64,000 bases of DNA, taken from positions 128,252 to 192,251 of the forward strand of contig JAHLWZ010000423.1 of the NCBI GenBank assembly GCA_020536535.1, written 5' to 3'. Below are positions 12,761 to 22,963 of the stretch, one piece after another. Position numbers and translations under genes: made by a program. The stretch's first letter is position 1; every line of letters begins with the position of its first letter. The DNA comes from Pelomyxa schiedti (taxonomy: Eukaryota > Evosea > Pelobiontida > Pelomyxidae). The notes below the pieces were generated by a model, which saw nothing but the letters and a program-made list of their open reading frames with translations, was not told where the DNA came from and made no database searches.

Positions 12761-15142
12761 ATGCAAGCGGTTGTTGTGGGGGCGCCCGAATACAGTGGTA
12801 TGTAAGCCCCCCCATAATGTGGAATTGCCACCAATAGTAACCACCAAAGATACTGACCCTTCGTTATCTCTGAATCCGCTTCTGGTTGAGGATCACTACC
12901 ACGCCTCTGTGCCTTTCCTCATTGAGTATTTCACAAATGGCAAAGTTGTTATGCGGCTATGTGTTTTTTCCTGTTATGTTTCGTTTCACTGTTGTGGGTG
13001 ATGTAGTGTGTTTTCTTTTTGTTTCTGCTTTGTAATTTAACTATTTGGCTTGTGGGTGACATTCACTATTTATGTTATTGGAAGAATGCACACATGGCAC
13101 ACACCAAAGTTGAAGAAGGAAAAACAAGAGTGCACGTAATGCTTGGCGCTGTCTTTATAGGACAACTTTTGCAACGGGAACGTGGTGTTAAGTGCCACCT
13201 TGTTCACACTTACTGTAATTCTCCTGCTGCAACCTCTGATTTTGAGGAAAAAGTGGCTGCATCATCAATCGTTTTGATCAGTACTACACTGACAACAAAT
13301 TGGTGGTTTACCGAGAAAATTGCGCAACATGCAAAAAGAGTTAATCCTCAGGCTACTGTAATCGCTGGAGGGTTGAGAGTTTTCAAGTGCTCCTGGTTCC
13401 TGCACCCCAAACTTCTTTCTTAGTTTCCTTAGGTCATACATATCCAAAGTCCTTGAGGACCAGCAACATGCAGTATTCCTCAATCCTACTCCAATCTTTG
13501 GTGCTCCATTTTCTAGTGCTGTTGATTTCCTTATAGTGAGTGTATATGGACAGGCTACACTCCTTAGTCTCTACGACTCTTTGATTAATGTCATCACCTT
13601 GTTTTCTTCTGTATTGTAACACTCTAAAAGTCTGATCAAAGTTGGAAATCTTTAAGTAATATTGCTTGGTATGACCACTCTCAAAGGAACTTTCACATAA
13701 ACACCAGTACCAAATATTTATTGCCTTACTTTTGAAAACTTTTAACAGTAGAGGAGGAGCAACCAGTTGATTGCGAGGTGGATTGGTCGCTGGTGTCGTT
13801 TCCCCAATGGCCCAAGGTCTGGTATCCAGTACAAGTCGGGCAAGGCTGTCCATTAAAGTGTCTTTCCGTTTGATATCTTTACTAAGTAGTAACCCAGATG
13901 TGGATTCTGTGACTACGGTTCAGTTGCACCCAAAATGACTTGGTGTACCCCAGAATCAGTATTTCGTACACTAGAAAGTATTCCTCGTGATTCTGATGGA
14001 TTTAGAAGAGTGCACCCACCCCCTTTCTGTTCTAAATAACGATTCCCAGGTCCTCTTCACTAATGACAATCTGTTCTCCAATAAAGTTTATGCGCAGACA
14101 TTCTTCAAAGAACTTATCAGTCGGCACCTTGGTGTAGTGTGGAAGGGTTTTGTTAGGTTTTGCAGTTTATCTATAATCCTCCTCCAACACCATTCCGCCA
14201 GGGCGGACTCGATACAAGACGAAGAAATGGCTGACCTTCTGAAGTCCGCTGGTTGTAAGTTCGTGTTCATTGGTATGGAAAGTGGAGATGACACAGTGCT
14301 ACGAAATATGCAGAAACATTGTACCGCTGAGGTAAATAGAAAGCAAGGATAACATTTCCTAAAGAAAATAAAATAAAAAAGATGATTCGTAAATGTGTGT
14401 TACTCCTTCTTTCTAGGGGGATTATTGTCCGACTTTCACTTGTAGTCGGGTTCCCAGGGGAAACAAAGGTGAACTAGTGATCCTTCTCACTTCTCTCATT
14501 ATATAATAATCAAAGCAAACCTGGCAAAATACAATGGATTTTTTAAATTCTATTCCTCCTATTGGGTGCATTGAAGTACAGGTATTCTTATCAGGATTCC
14601 AAACCGAAATCTAATACGTGAAAGCCCTTTCCGCTTGTTGTATCACCACTTGCGCCCGTTGGACAGCAACCCATGCGGCAAACATACGGCCTGAAAGGAC
14701 TATGGGCCACCTGGTCACACAATACAATGTCATCATCTGAAGCCAGTGCAATTGCAAAAACTACACCGGGAATGCTCTTACCACATCTATCTGTTTGCTA
14801 TGATACAGGTGAGTACTCCTTTTATCTCAAACTTCTATTCTTTTTCTTTTTTTTCGCCCCTAAAGTTAGAATTCTAAAGATTCTATTACCGATGATATAG
14901 CACATATCAACACTGATTTCCGCAGAGAGGTCTATCGCCTTAGGAATCTTGTACTGCATTCCTTCTTTTTTTTTACTACAGCATTAACACATGGTGAATT
15001 TCAGCTTGCGCGGGAACAACGAACAACCGGCACAACAAACCCGCAATTATGGGCACAGCTTGAATCAGCCGTTCTTTCCATGATCACCAGCGCTTCCCCC
15101 CCGCACACCCAGCCACCCACAAACGCAATCATGGGAGAGTAA
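12761..15142 (+). CDS. B12-binding radical SAM enzyme of bacterial type
   Basis: Predicted cobalamin-dependent radical SAM enzyme. The start at 12761 reads MQAVVVGAPEYS, then VTTKDTDPSLSLNPLLVED. A cobalamin-binding Rossmann domain follows at about 13090-13380 (LGAVFIGQLLQRERGVKCHL, ASSIVLISTTLTTNWW, NPQATVIAGG). The radical SAM core begins near 13830. A short intron joins GQGCPLK to CGFCDYGSVAPKMTW, giving the CxxxCxxC cluster motif C-PLK-C-GF-C. Further core motifs are LLKSAGCKFVFIGMESGDD and IIVRLSLVVGFPGET. The C-terminal part (GLKGLWATWSHNTMSS ... ALTHGEFQLAREQRTT) runs to a TAA at 15142. There are about nine introns. The family is mainly bacterial and includes class B methyltransferases and BchE-like enzymes. 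The substrate is unknown. It is not a CDKAL1/TYW1-type enzyme, since those lack the B12 domain. Confidence 0.8.
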
Positions 15143-15317
15143 ACCACGGAAGAGCCCACTCCAATTTGTCCCACAAGAACAAGATTTCTCGTTTCGCGTT
15201 TCGCGTATTTTTTTGTTGTCACAATCCAAGGGACATTCAAAAAGCAAAGAACCTTTTTTTCCTTTCAAAAACTTGTATCAGTATCATTTAGGGCACCAAC
15301 CTAGCCACATTAAACAA
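15143..15317. other. Intergenic, tandem genes
   Basis: 175 bp between the radical SAM stop and the dehydrogenase start. T-rich; no gene or other feature recognised. Confidence 0.4.
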
Positions 15318-16761
15318 ATGACGAGTTGGAAAACGTTTGCTATTGGGGGCGCTGTGGGTGTTGGTGCTATTTTGGCTCTCAAGAAGTATTGTGGGGGTCC
15401 AATGTGCACATACTCCCCTTCATTGAAAGGTGGCAAATTCCGGAATTTGTTATTGACTCCTTGTCTTTGTCACAGTTTTTGTTTTATTTTCTTTTTGTTG
15501 TGATAGCTAATTTTGAACAGGTCAGCTGGCTGTTGTTACGGGGGCAAATACTGGAATTGGATATGAAACAGCACTGCGCCTCGCTGAGCTTGGTGCAACC
15601 GTTGTCATAGCTGTCAGGGATATCGCGGTATTCAATCAACTCGAACTCAATGGTCTGCTGACTTTGAAAATAGAAGGGAGAAGCTGCCATAGCATCCATG
15701 AAGGCCCACTCTGGCCCCGCCCTGGATTTAGTCTGCATGCAGCTGGATTTGGCCTCCCTAGAGTCGATTCGTGCATTTGCTCAAGGTACCTTTGTTTATC
15801 AGGACCTTATCCTTATATTCGCTCTTTTGGCTAGAATTCGAATCAAGGTACAACAGGTGCAACATATTGATCAACAACGCCGGTGTAATGATGTGCCCGT
15901 ATATGCAAACAAGAGGTTGTGATACTTTTCCAAAAAAAAGTTAAACTAAACGATGGTCAGATGGCTTTGAAATGCAATTTGGAACAAATCACCTTGGTCA
16001 CTTCTTACTCACAAACTTGCTTCTGCCAGGTTCTACATCCCTCCTTGGGATCCAGCAGATTTAATTCTGCTTCTTCCGATTCGAATTCCCGCACCTTAAT
16101 GTTTGCAGTTCTATGCCGCAGCAAGGCACGTGTCGTCAACCTATCTTCCTATGGGCACACCATGGCTCCCCCCTGTGGTATTGAATTTGACAACCTCAAC
16201 CCTGGCCCAGCAGCCTACAGCAGCACCAAAGTTAGCTTTCCCCTATTAACTGTTTCACGACCAAACCAAATCATCTTACATAGGCTTATGGTCAAAGCAA
16301 ACTAGCAAATATTCTATTCACCAAGGAGCTTCAAAGGAGACATGGAACAGACATCTCAGTTTATGCAGTGCACCCTGGTTTTGCCGTTTTCTCTCGCCAC
16401 ACAAACTGACATAAAATACCATCAACAGGTGCAGTAAGGACTGAGTTAACACGCCATTTCAATGGCGTTCTGTTGTCTCTGATAGCTCCAATTGGGTATG
16501 CAGTGGCTTGTTTGATACCTCAAAGCTTCTCACTGACTTTTCTTTTTTTCTGTGTCAAGGTGGGTGCTGCTAAAGTCACCAATACAAGGGGCACAGACAT
16601 CATTGCACTGTGCTCTGGCTCCTGAGGGCCATTTGCCTACTCAGGTCCAACCTGGCCTCTATTACCAGGACTGTCATCGGCAGACTGTGTCTTCGGCCGC
16701 AAATGATGCTGACTTGGCAAAGAAGTTGTGGAGTGTGTCTGCCGACTTGGTGAAGCTGTAG
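15318..16761 (+). CDS. Short-chain dehydrogenase/reductase, retinol dehydrogenase-like
   Basis: NAD(P)-dependent oxidoreductase resembling RDH11-14 and WWOX-type enzymes. The start at 15318 gives a hydrophobic N-terminal segment ([19 protein letters not shown]), a likely membrane anchor. The cofactor-binding motif is [20 protein letters not shown] (TGxxxGIG). The structural motif NNAG occurs in [12 protein letters not shown]. Then come [20 protein letters not shown], the catalytic serine in [11 protein letters not shown], and YxxxK in [20 protein letters not shown]. Then [16 protein letters not shown] and a tail ending SVSADLVKL. All the usual catalytic residues are present. At least seven short introns interrupt it. 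Substrate not predictable. Confidence 0.88.
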
Positions 16762-16909
16762 GTGCTGGATTTCCCGCCATACGATTGGTGCCCCGAATAA
16801 AAAGACATGGGATTTGACACCCGCTCTTACTTAATACTTGATGTAGTTTTGTTTTCTGGTGAACTTGGAGGCGGGGTTTGACTTGTATGCAGTTTGTATC
16901 AGGTTGTAA
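16762..16909. other. Convergent 3' spacer
   Basis: 148 bp between two stop codons; shared terminator region. Contains AATAAA (16796-16801) on the plus strand, a plausible poly(A) signal for the dehydrogenase. Confidence 0.45.
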
Positions 16910-17999
16910 CTAAGGGAAATGTAAGGCATTTGGTGGAGTGAGTTGATCGTACAAGAAGGAGTAGTAGAAGAGCAAATTGTCATAGGCACCAGCATAGGGA
17001 GAGCTCTGCGAGGCTTCAAAATGTTCTCTCATAAATTGATAGATTGCTAAATGAGTGTGAGGTGGGAAAGACTCTAAAGACTCACCTTCGATGGTTGCTA
17101 AAAATTCATCCCCGTGTTGTTGATAGCGCCAAAATAGTGTTTTGCTTGTCACAATCTTCACACATCTAAGTTTTTGGAGATTGGGGTGCCGCAGCACAGC
17201 ATTTGCCTTGTGCCACTGTACAGAGTTAGACTTGCCACAAAAAACAAAAGCCTGAAACCTGTGAATCAATAACTACAAGTTTCCTGACTTGTCTCAAATC
17301 TTCCAGACTCAATTCATTCAAAGAAACGGAGGTCTATCACATGAAAAAGCTTGTTTGGTGTTTGAATTTGGATGTTTGAATTTGTATATTTCACTTGATT
17401 TACCCTCACGCTATTATTAACACCAGTATTAGTTTCCATACTTTTGATGGATATAGCAACAAGTGATCAGAAAGACTATAGTCAGGAACGTTAGGGTAAT
17501 CTATAATCGAAACTTGTGTAGGAGCAAGAAGTTTGGCGTGAACGGCGGTGCTCTTGGTAAGTAACTCAGTTGGGTAATGTATGCTGTAATATATTAGAAG
17601 AAAGTCTTCGAAGATGAGAAGCGAGTACATGTCCACGTCTACAGGGAGTCTGAAATCCGGAATTCGGCAAAAATTGATATAGCACTCACAACAAAAGTAC
17701 TTCCGCATGTGACCACACTTTGGGCATTTGGCACGGCTCATCGTCTGCAGTTCATCGTGCGTTGCTATTTTCATTCCCGAGAACGCCGTTTCTTGCGACG
17801 GAGAAGGAGTGACACAACTCGAGGTCGTGGTACAAGCACTGGTCGAAGTTGAACTGGCAGAAGCGGAACAAGTGGAAGACGGCGAGATCTCTGCATGTCC
17901 AGTTTGGTCCGGTGCCTCCGGGGTTAAAGACGATGATGTGGTGGTTGTCTCCGTGTTGCATTCTGCAGGCCCCGCAGTGGCTTCGCTTCCGGATCTCAT
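16910..17999 (-). CDS. DTWD1: DTW-domain tRNA-uridine aminocarboxypropyltransferase (DTWD1-like)
   Basis: Predicted to make acp3U in tRNA from S-adenosylmethionine. The start at 17999 gives a Ser/Thr-rich leader, then a zinc-binding N-terminus (RAKCPKCGHMRKYFCCECY) and CRIPDFRLPVDVD. An intron joins this to IIHYPTELLTKSTAVHAKLL, close to human HPNETDGKSTAIHAKLLAP. Further exons give SLNELSLEDLRQVRKLVVID, then SQWHKANAVLRHPNLQKL, TLFWRYQQHGDEFLATIEG and a C-terminal YDNLLFYYSFLYDQL, matching the family end. With the most plausible splice the motif is DSQW rather than DSTW. An in-frame ATG at 18056 is also possible, but the text before 17999 looks like leader. Confidence 0.88.
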
Positions 18000-18383
18000 T
18001 CTTTGATGATGGACTTTGTAGATTTTAATGATAATCTTTTTTTTTGATTCGATCAACGCATCCGAATTCTAGATTACGAGAACATGCCAAACTGACCATT
18101 TTAAGTACCCGGCACTAAATTCAAAGTGAAAAACTAAACAAATCTTGAACGAAGAAGGGTGGTGTTGGTACACCGAAACCACAGATCCACACTTCAATAC
18201 GGAATGACCGACAGTGCAGTATGTCTATTTGTCGTTCTTTTCGTTTCTAACTCGCTCAGGAAAAACGTTCACATCGAAGCCTCAGTTTCGATTCATCGGG
18301 GGGTACAAATGCCGTTAAACACGATACTTGCACTAACCAAAATCCAACAAAAACAATATTTTAAAATATAAAAGAGTCTAGGC
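18000..18383. promoter_or_regulatory. Divergent intergenic region, DTWD1 / RasGEF 2
   Basis: About 384 bp between a minus-strand and a plus-strand gene. An A-rich tract (18345-18370) precedes the plus-strand gene. An upstream coding exon of that gene may lie here, because its start could not be resolved, but none of the ATGs I tried joins in frame. Confidence 0.35.
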
Positions 18384-21199
18384 ATGGATACCACCATCAT
18401 TCCAGTCATTCCCCACGCACTACCGTAGTAACTTCGTCACACCATTCAGCACACCATTCAGCACACCATCATCACCACCATCGCGAGGCAGGCGAAGGCG
18501 ACTCGGCAGAAACGTCCGAGTCAAACACGACTGCGAGCACAGCTCCTCCTCTTCCGCCTCCGATTTCTCCTCTGGAATCTTCCGCTGCACCAGAATATAA
18601 CGAAAGCAGCTCTAGCAGTGATTCTGAAAGTGACACTGAAAGTTCCACTGTAGCTGAAGTTACTGCCACCTCAAATTCAGCTTCTGCATCCTCCTCAGCT
18701 TCAGCGTCCACCAATCTTAGTGCAGCATCAGGTTCTTCTGGATATGACTCTCCACGATTGCCATATGTACCAAAAGCAACCACTCGACCACGAAGTCGAA
18801 CATCTGATGACTTTCGCAGGAATTCAATGTTTGAATTATCACCCATTGCCTGAATAATCAAACGTTCAAAAGGGATGGCAATGAAAGCAAACTGGCCAAG
18901 TTATTAGGGTCCGAACTAACTGGAGCAATGCTTGCTGCCACAGCAGAAGCAGTACGTCACTTTACTCGTACCACAAAACAAACATAGCACGCAACATGCA
19001 ATTTTAAGTTAAACATACACTCTGAACTAACTATAATAACAAGCCAAAACCATCATCTGTTCCCATTCTTTTGTATCTGCCAGAAGGTGTTGATTCGGCC
19101 ATCACTGTACTTCTTTTTTTGTCCATACTTCTTTTTTCTTTGACAACTACCAGCACTTCAGTGAACCTGGGGAACCTCCCCCATCAGTAGCAGATTTGTG
19201 TAATCTACACTATCCAAAATTTGAGGAACCTGACTCTGAAGATAATGTTAAATGGATGCGGGTTCCTATCGACCAGACCTCAAATGTAGAATGCTATCTT
19301 CCACCTTTCCTCCCCCTTACTCGTTGCCTCCATCCTAGCTCCCACCAGGAGCAAGAGATGTTATGATCCGAGGAGGGAATGTATATAAACTTATACAATT
19401 TCTCACTCACCAAGAGGAAATTGGTATGTTGTTCAGGTGATCAAATATTTGACTCACACCAACTCAGATTTAGCATACACACAATCATTTTTAATCTCAT
19501 ACTCTGCTTTCATGACAGGCACTGACCTTCTAGATTTATTAGTTGTAAGGTAGCAGTCAAATTCCTTGTTCCCTAGGGACAATCTGAAATGTATCACCAG
19601 ATTTTTCTTGAGACGGCCACTCGGTTCTCCCGCCTCTTGGGTTACTGATGTGCGAGCTAAAGTTAGACTGAGGTACTAGCGTCTTTCTTTCCTTTATTTC
19701 CAATACTTTATTAGAGTCATTAGCATGCTGAAAATGTGGGCTTCACAGTACAACGACGATTTCTCTGAAAATCCCCAAATGATGACAAAAATAAAAGAAA
19801 TCCTGGCATTATTCTCTGAATCCTCAAAGCTTGCTGGAAGTGTTAGTCTTGAAAAGGTCTGTGTTGGACTCGCTATTGTGCTTAATAACACAATCCCAGC
19901 CAAAAGAGCGAGCAGTCATCGAATCAGCTTTTCCACAGCCTGTAATTTTAATTGGACTCACACCAGAATCCCCAATCAGATCTATACTTGACATGCACCC
20001 TGAAGAAATGGCCAGACAAATTGCACTTATTGAGTGGGATTTGTGGAAAAAAGTACGTCCAAAAGGTGAATTCACTTTAGGAGTATCCCATCTTAGAAAT
20101 CCTCCTTCTTTAGAATTCATTGGCCAGAACTGGAATAAGCCTGCTCGTAAGGAAACACATGCCCCGAATATCTCTAAAATGATCATGGAATCGAATAGGG
20201 TACCCCATGCTTTATTTCACAAAAACTGAATGCACTATCCAGAGAACTTGTTGGGCTATCACCGAAATAGTTCACCAAAGAGATCTCAAGGACCGTGCGG
20301 TTGCAATTCATCGATTACTCTTGTGTGCTGAAGTACGAGTACCAGCTTTAAACCAATAACTAATGTAATAAGGCATCGTTCCAAATACGAAATTTTAATG
20401 CTGTAATGGAAATCATATCTGCACTTCAAAACTCTGCTGTTCATCGCCTAAAAAATACATGGGAGGTAATTTCTGGGGTTTTTTTTTTTTAAATCAATCA
20501 TTTGCACAAAGATACTGTCTCCAGCAGCCTGGGATATTTATGATAAACTCACTGCATTATTCGATGCTAAGGGCAACTTCCAGGTTTACAGGGATGCCCT
20601 CAAGGTTGCTGTTGCACCTTGTCTCCCCTACCTAGGTAATCACTCACTCTTTTATTTTCTGTGTTCACCTTCTCAGGTTCCTTCTTGACGGATATAATTT
20701 TTGCGGGGGATGGAAACCCTGACAAAATTCCACAAACTGATTTGATTAACTTTGTTAAATACAGAAATCTTACCAGCATAATTAAGTGTGCTCTCCTTTG
20801 ACAAACTTGCAAATAATTCATCAAAACCTCAGAGGCATTCAAGTGTGGCAAAACCAGGGATTTTCCTTGGCCACAGTCCCAGCTGTTCAAAACTACCTTA
20901 TAAACGCAGCTGCAACCTCCCTTTCCACTGATGCCTGCTACGACATCAGCCAGGAAATTGAACCCGCAAACACACAACAAAGAGGGTATCCTTTCCCACC
21001 ATCAACATTTTACCAACCAATGGCAGAACCATGGGAAAAGAAGCTGCAGCCAAGCGAACTGCTGCAGAAAAAACTTCCAAGGTATAATAACTTGTTGGTA
21101 TAGAATCCTTAACTCACTTCCTTGTAGGAAGTGTTTTCCAAGGAGGAAAAGTTGCTCACCAAATCAAAGAAAGCGGCTCTCAAAAAAGAGAAGAGTTGA
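18384..21199 (+). CDS. RasGEF 2 (RasGEF_N plus RasGEF catalytic domain)
   Basis: Guanine nucleotide exchange factor for a Ras-family GTPase. It begins with a His/Ser/Glu-rich disordered region (18450-18840; EYNESSSSSDSESDTESST) joined by an intron to DGNESKLAKLLGSELTGA. RasGEF_N follows (DVMIRGGNVYKLIQFLTHQE ... VISMLKMWASQYNDDFSENP). The catalytic domain has SILDMHPEEMARQIALIEWD, EFIGQNWNKPARKETHAPNI, SKMIMESNRRTCWAITEIVH, FNAVMEIISALQNSAVHRLK and CLPYLGSFLTDIIFAGDGNP. The basic tail (KEEKLLTKSKKAALKKEKS) ends at 21199. More than ten short introns. The start is uncertain: the ATG at 18384 runs into a stop after 14 codons in a different frame from the conserved exon. Confidence 0.75.
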
Positions 21200-21271
21200 A
21201 CGAAGTAGGCAATACTTAGTAAATAAAAAATGTTTTATGTTGATTGACAACTGGTTTTTTTCTGGATAAAT
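21200..21271. other. Convergent 3' spacer
   Basis: 72 bp between stops of RasGEF 2 and the small secreted protein. AATAAA at 21222-21227 on the plus strand is a plausible poly(A) signal. Confidence 0.45.
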
Positions 21272-21890
21272 CAAGACAGGACATAGAGGATTTCTGCCTT
21301 GTAACCGTCACAGCCACTGTAAGACACTGTGTAGTTTGAGCCAACGGGGTTCACATAGATACTGCAGGAGTTGTAGCCAATCTCTGGAAGGTCCCACTTG
21401 GCAACTCTAAATGAGAAATAAGTGTCCTCAAACAGGCGTATATCTATGGTTCTCTACGTCATAGTGATGGGAAAACATACACGGAGTACCCGGTTGTACC
21501 AATTTTGTATGTAACGCTGGGCAGAGAGAAATAAAGTCAGTAAAAGCAGAAGAAAGTATAGACCCACCTTCCCTCGATTCCAACACAAATGTCAGTAGCG
21601 GACCAAGTAGTGTCAGAATTTCCATAGACGGTCTTAGCCAGTGTAAGTACATGTTGGGGATTCTTTCGTTTGTACATACAGTTGCGGGTGTCGACTCCCA
21701 TTTTCCATCGGTCAAAGTGTATCCGGTGATGCTCAGCTGGTCACTCGCTTGGTTGCTAAGTGCTACGACAATTAGTGCGAGTGTTGACACAGGGGGAAAA
21801 AAGGTTACTGGCATCAAGGTGCACTGGGCAGTCCTTTAGGGCAACAGCCAAGGCAACGAACGCAAGAACGCAAACTGTCCTAGATATCAT
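21272..21890 (-). CDS. Small secreted protein, unknown family
   Basis: The start at 21890 gives a clear signal peptide (MISRTVCVLAFVALAVALKD). After four or five introns the mature part is about 125 residues: LSNQASDQLSITGYTLTDGK, TTVYGNSDTTWSATDICVGI, VTYKIGTTGYS, TIDIRLFEDTYFSFRVAKWD and CSIYVNPVGSNYTVSYSGCD, ending at 21272. Cys and Tyr/Ser/Thr are frequent, suggesting a beta-rich extracellular domain with disulphides. An ML/NPC2-like lipid-binding fold was considered but no diagnostic pattern is seen. Splice joins are my own reading and may be off by a few residues. Confidence 0.6.
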
Positions 21891-22110
21891 CGGTGCTGTC
21901 TTTTTGTTTTTTTTTGTTTTCTCTTCTTTTCTTGTGCCATTTCCGGGATGGGTTCCGCTAAATCGCAGAAACCCTTCGTGCACACTCAACTCGGCAACTG
22001 CTCCAAGCCTCATGACATAGGCTTACATCTGCCCTCATGTTATGACAGTTAACTAAGGAGCAGATCACTCCCAGGATCATCAAAAACCGGCCAATCGCTT
22101 TTCTGTAATA

Positions 22111-22908
22111 ATGCAACGGGTTGCGCTGGGGGAAGGGGTGTGCCGATTCGAGGCTACGAAAGTGCGCAGGGGTGTCGTTGGCGCCTGGGACCTGTTCTTG
22201 TTGGCCGTCGGCGTGGCTGTCCTGGCAATCTACGGCAAAACTGTGTGTATGTGAGCGAGGGGGCTAGGGGGAGTTGAGTTGATCTGATCATCTGATCATA
22301 TTGATGGATGTTTCTATAGAGCTACGTTGTTGTGGCTGGTATCGCGACTGTTGCTGCTCTGAGAGTATGGAGCGTTCTTACTGCTGTCGTACAAGGTTCA
22401 ATTTTGCCATTTGCCATTTGAGTTTGGTTGGCTAGCGAATGGAACAACCAAATTGTGTCGGATGATAATTTGACTTTTTGTTATAAGAGTCTGTCACTGT
22501 GATGGCTGGAGTGGGAATTCAGTTGGCTTCAAAGACGTTCATGGGGTCTACCTCAACCAAGTTTGTTGAGTTTGGCTTGATTGAGGATTTGGTCATTAAT
22601 GAATCCATCCAAATGTATTCTGTGGTACCTTACCTGGCAATAATGCTCAAACAAACAGCGCCATCACCCAAACCGGCAACTAAAAACGATCCACAAGCTC
22701 CCTATGCACCAGACCTAATTGTTCTTTTCCAGGTGCATTCCACTTTTTTATATCACACAATTCTCATTGACTGTATAACACTCAGCACATTATGCCACGC
22801 CTCCACGTACTTACTGACACTTTGAACCAAGCCAGGCAGACCCTTTTTTTCCACTCCCCAGAACGACTCAACAAAGACAAAAGTGCTCTGCAACATGCAA
22901 CCAGTTAA
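22111..22908 (+). CDS. PIGH: GPI-GlcNAc transferase subunit PIG-H
   Basis: Accessory subunit of the complex that moves GlcNAc to phosphatidylinositol, the first step of GPI-anchor synthesis at the ER. The start at 22111 gives MQRVALGEGVCRF, then two hydrophobic segments (DLFLLAVGVAVLAIYGKT; YVVVAGIATVAALRVW) forming the usual hairpin. The conserved PIG-H core is ESVTVMAGVGIQLASKTF, then TKFVEFGLIEDLVINESIQM. This matches human ESLLVIRGVGVQLSTKY and KIQDVVINEAI closely. A last exon reads HIMPRLHVLTDTLNQARQTL and stops at 22908. Four exons. It converges with the MORN/F-box/WD40 gene, 55 bp between stops. Confidence 0.9.
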
Positions 22909-22963
22909 TTACATCAAACAAAAAAGCAAAACAGTTTTTCTTTTTTTGCCTTTGTGTTAACTT

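Noticed and set aside
12761-15142. Bacterial contamination as the source of the radical SAM gene
   Set aside because: The gene is interrupted by several GT-AG introns, including one within the cluster motif, and lies between eukaryotic genes.
18472-18861. Minus-strand acidic open frame
   Set aside because: Antisense to the Ser-rich exon of RasGEF 2, which joins by a clean intron to the downstream RasGEF_N region.
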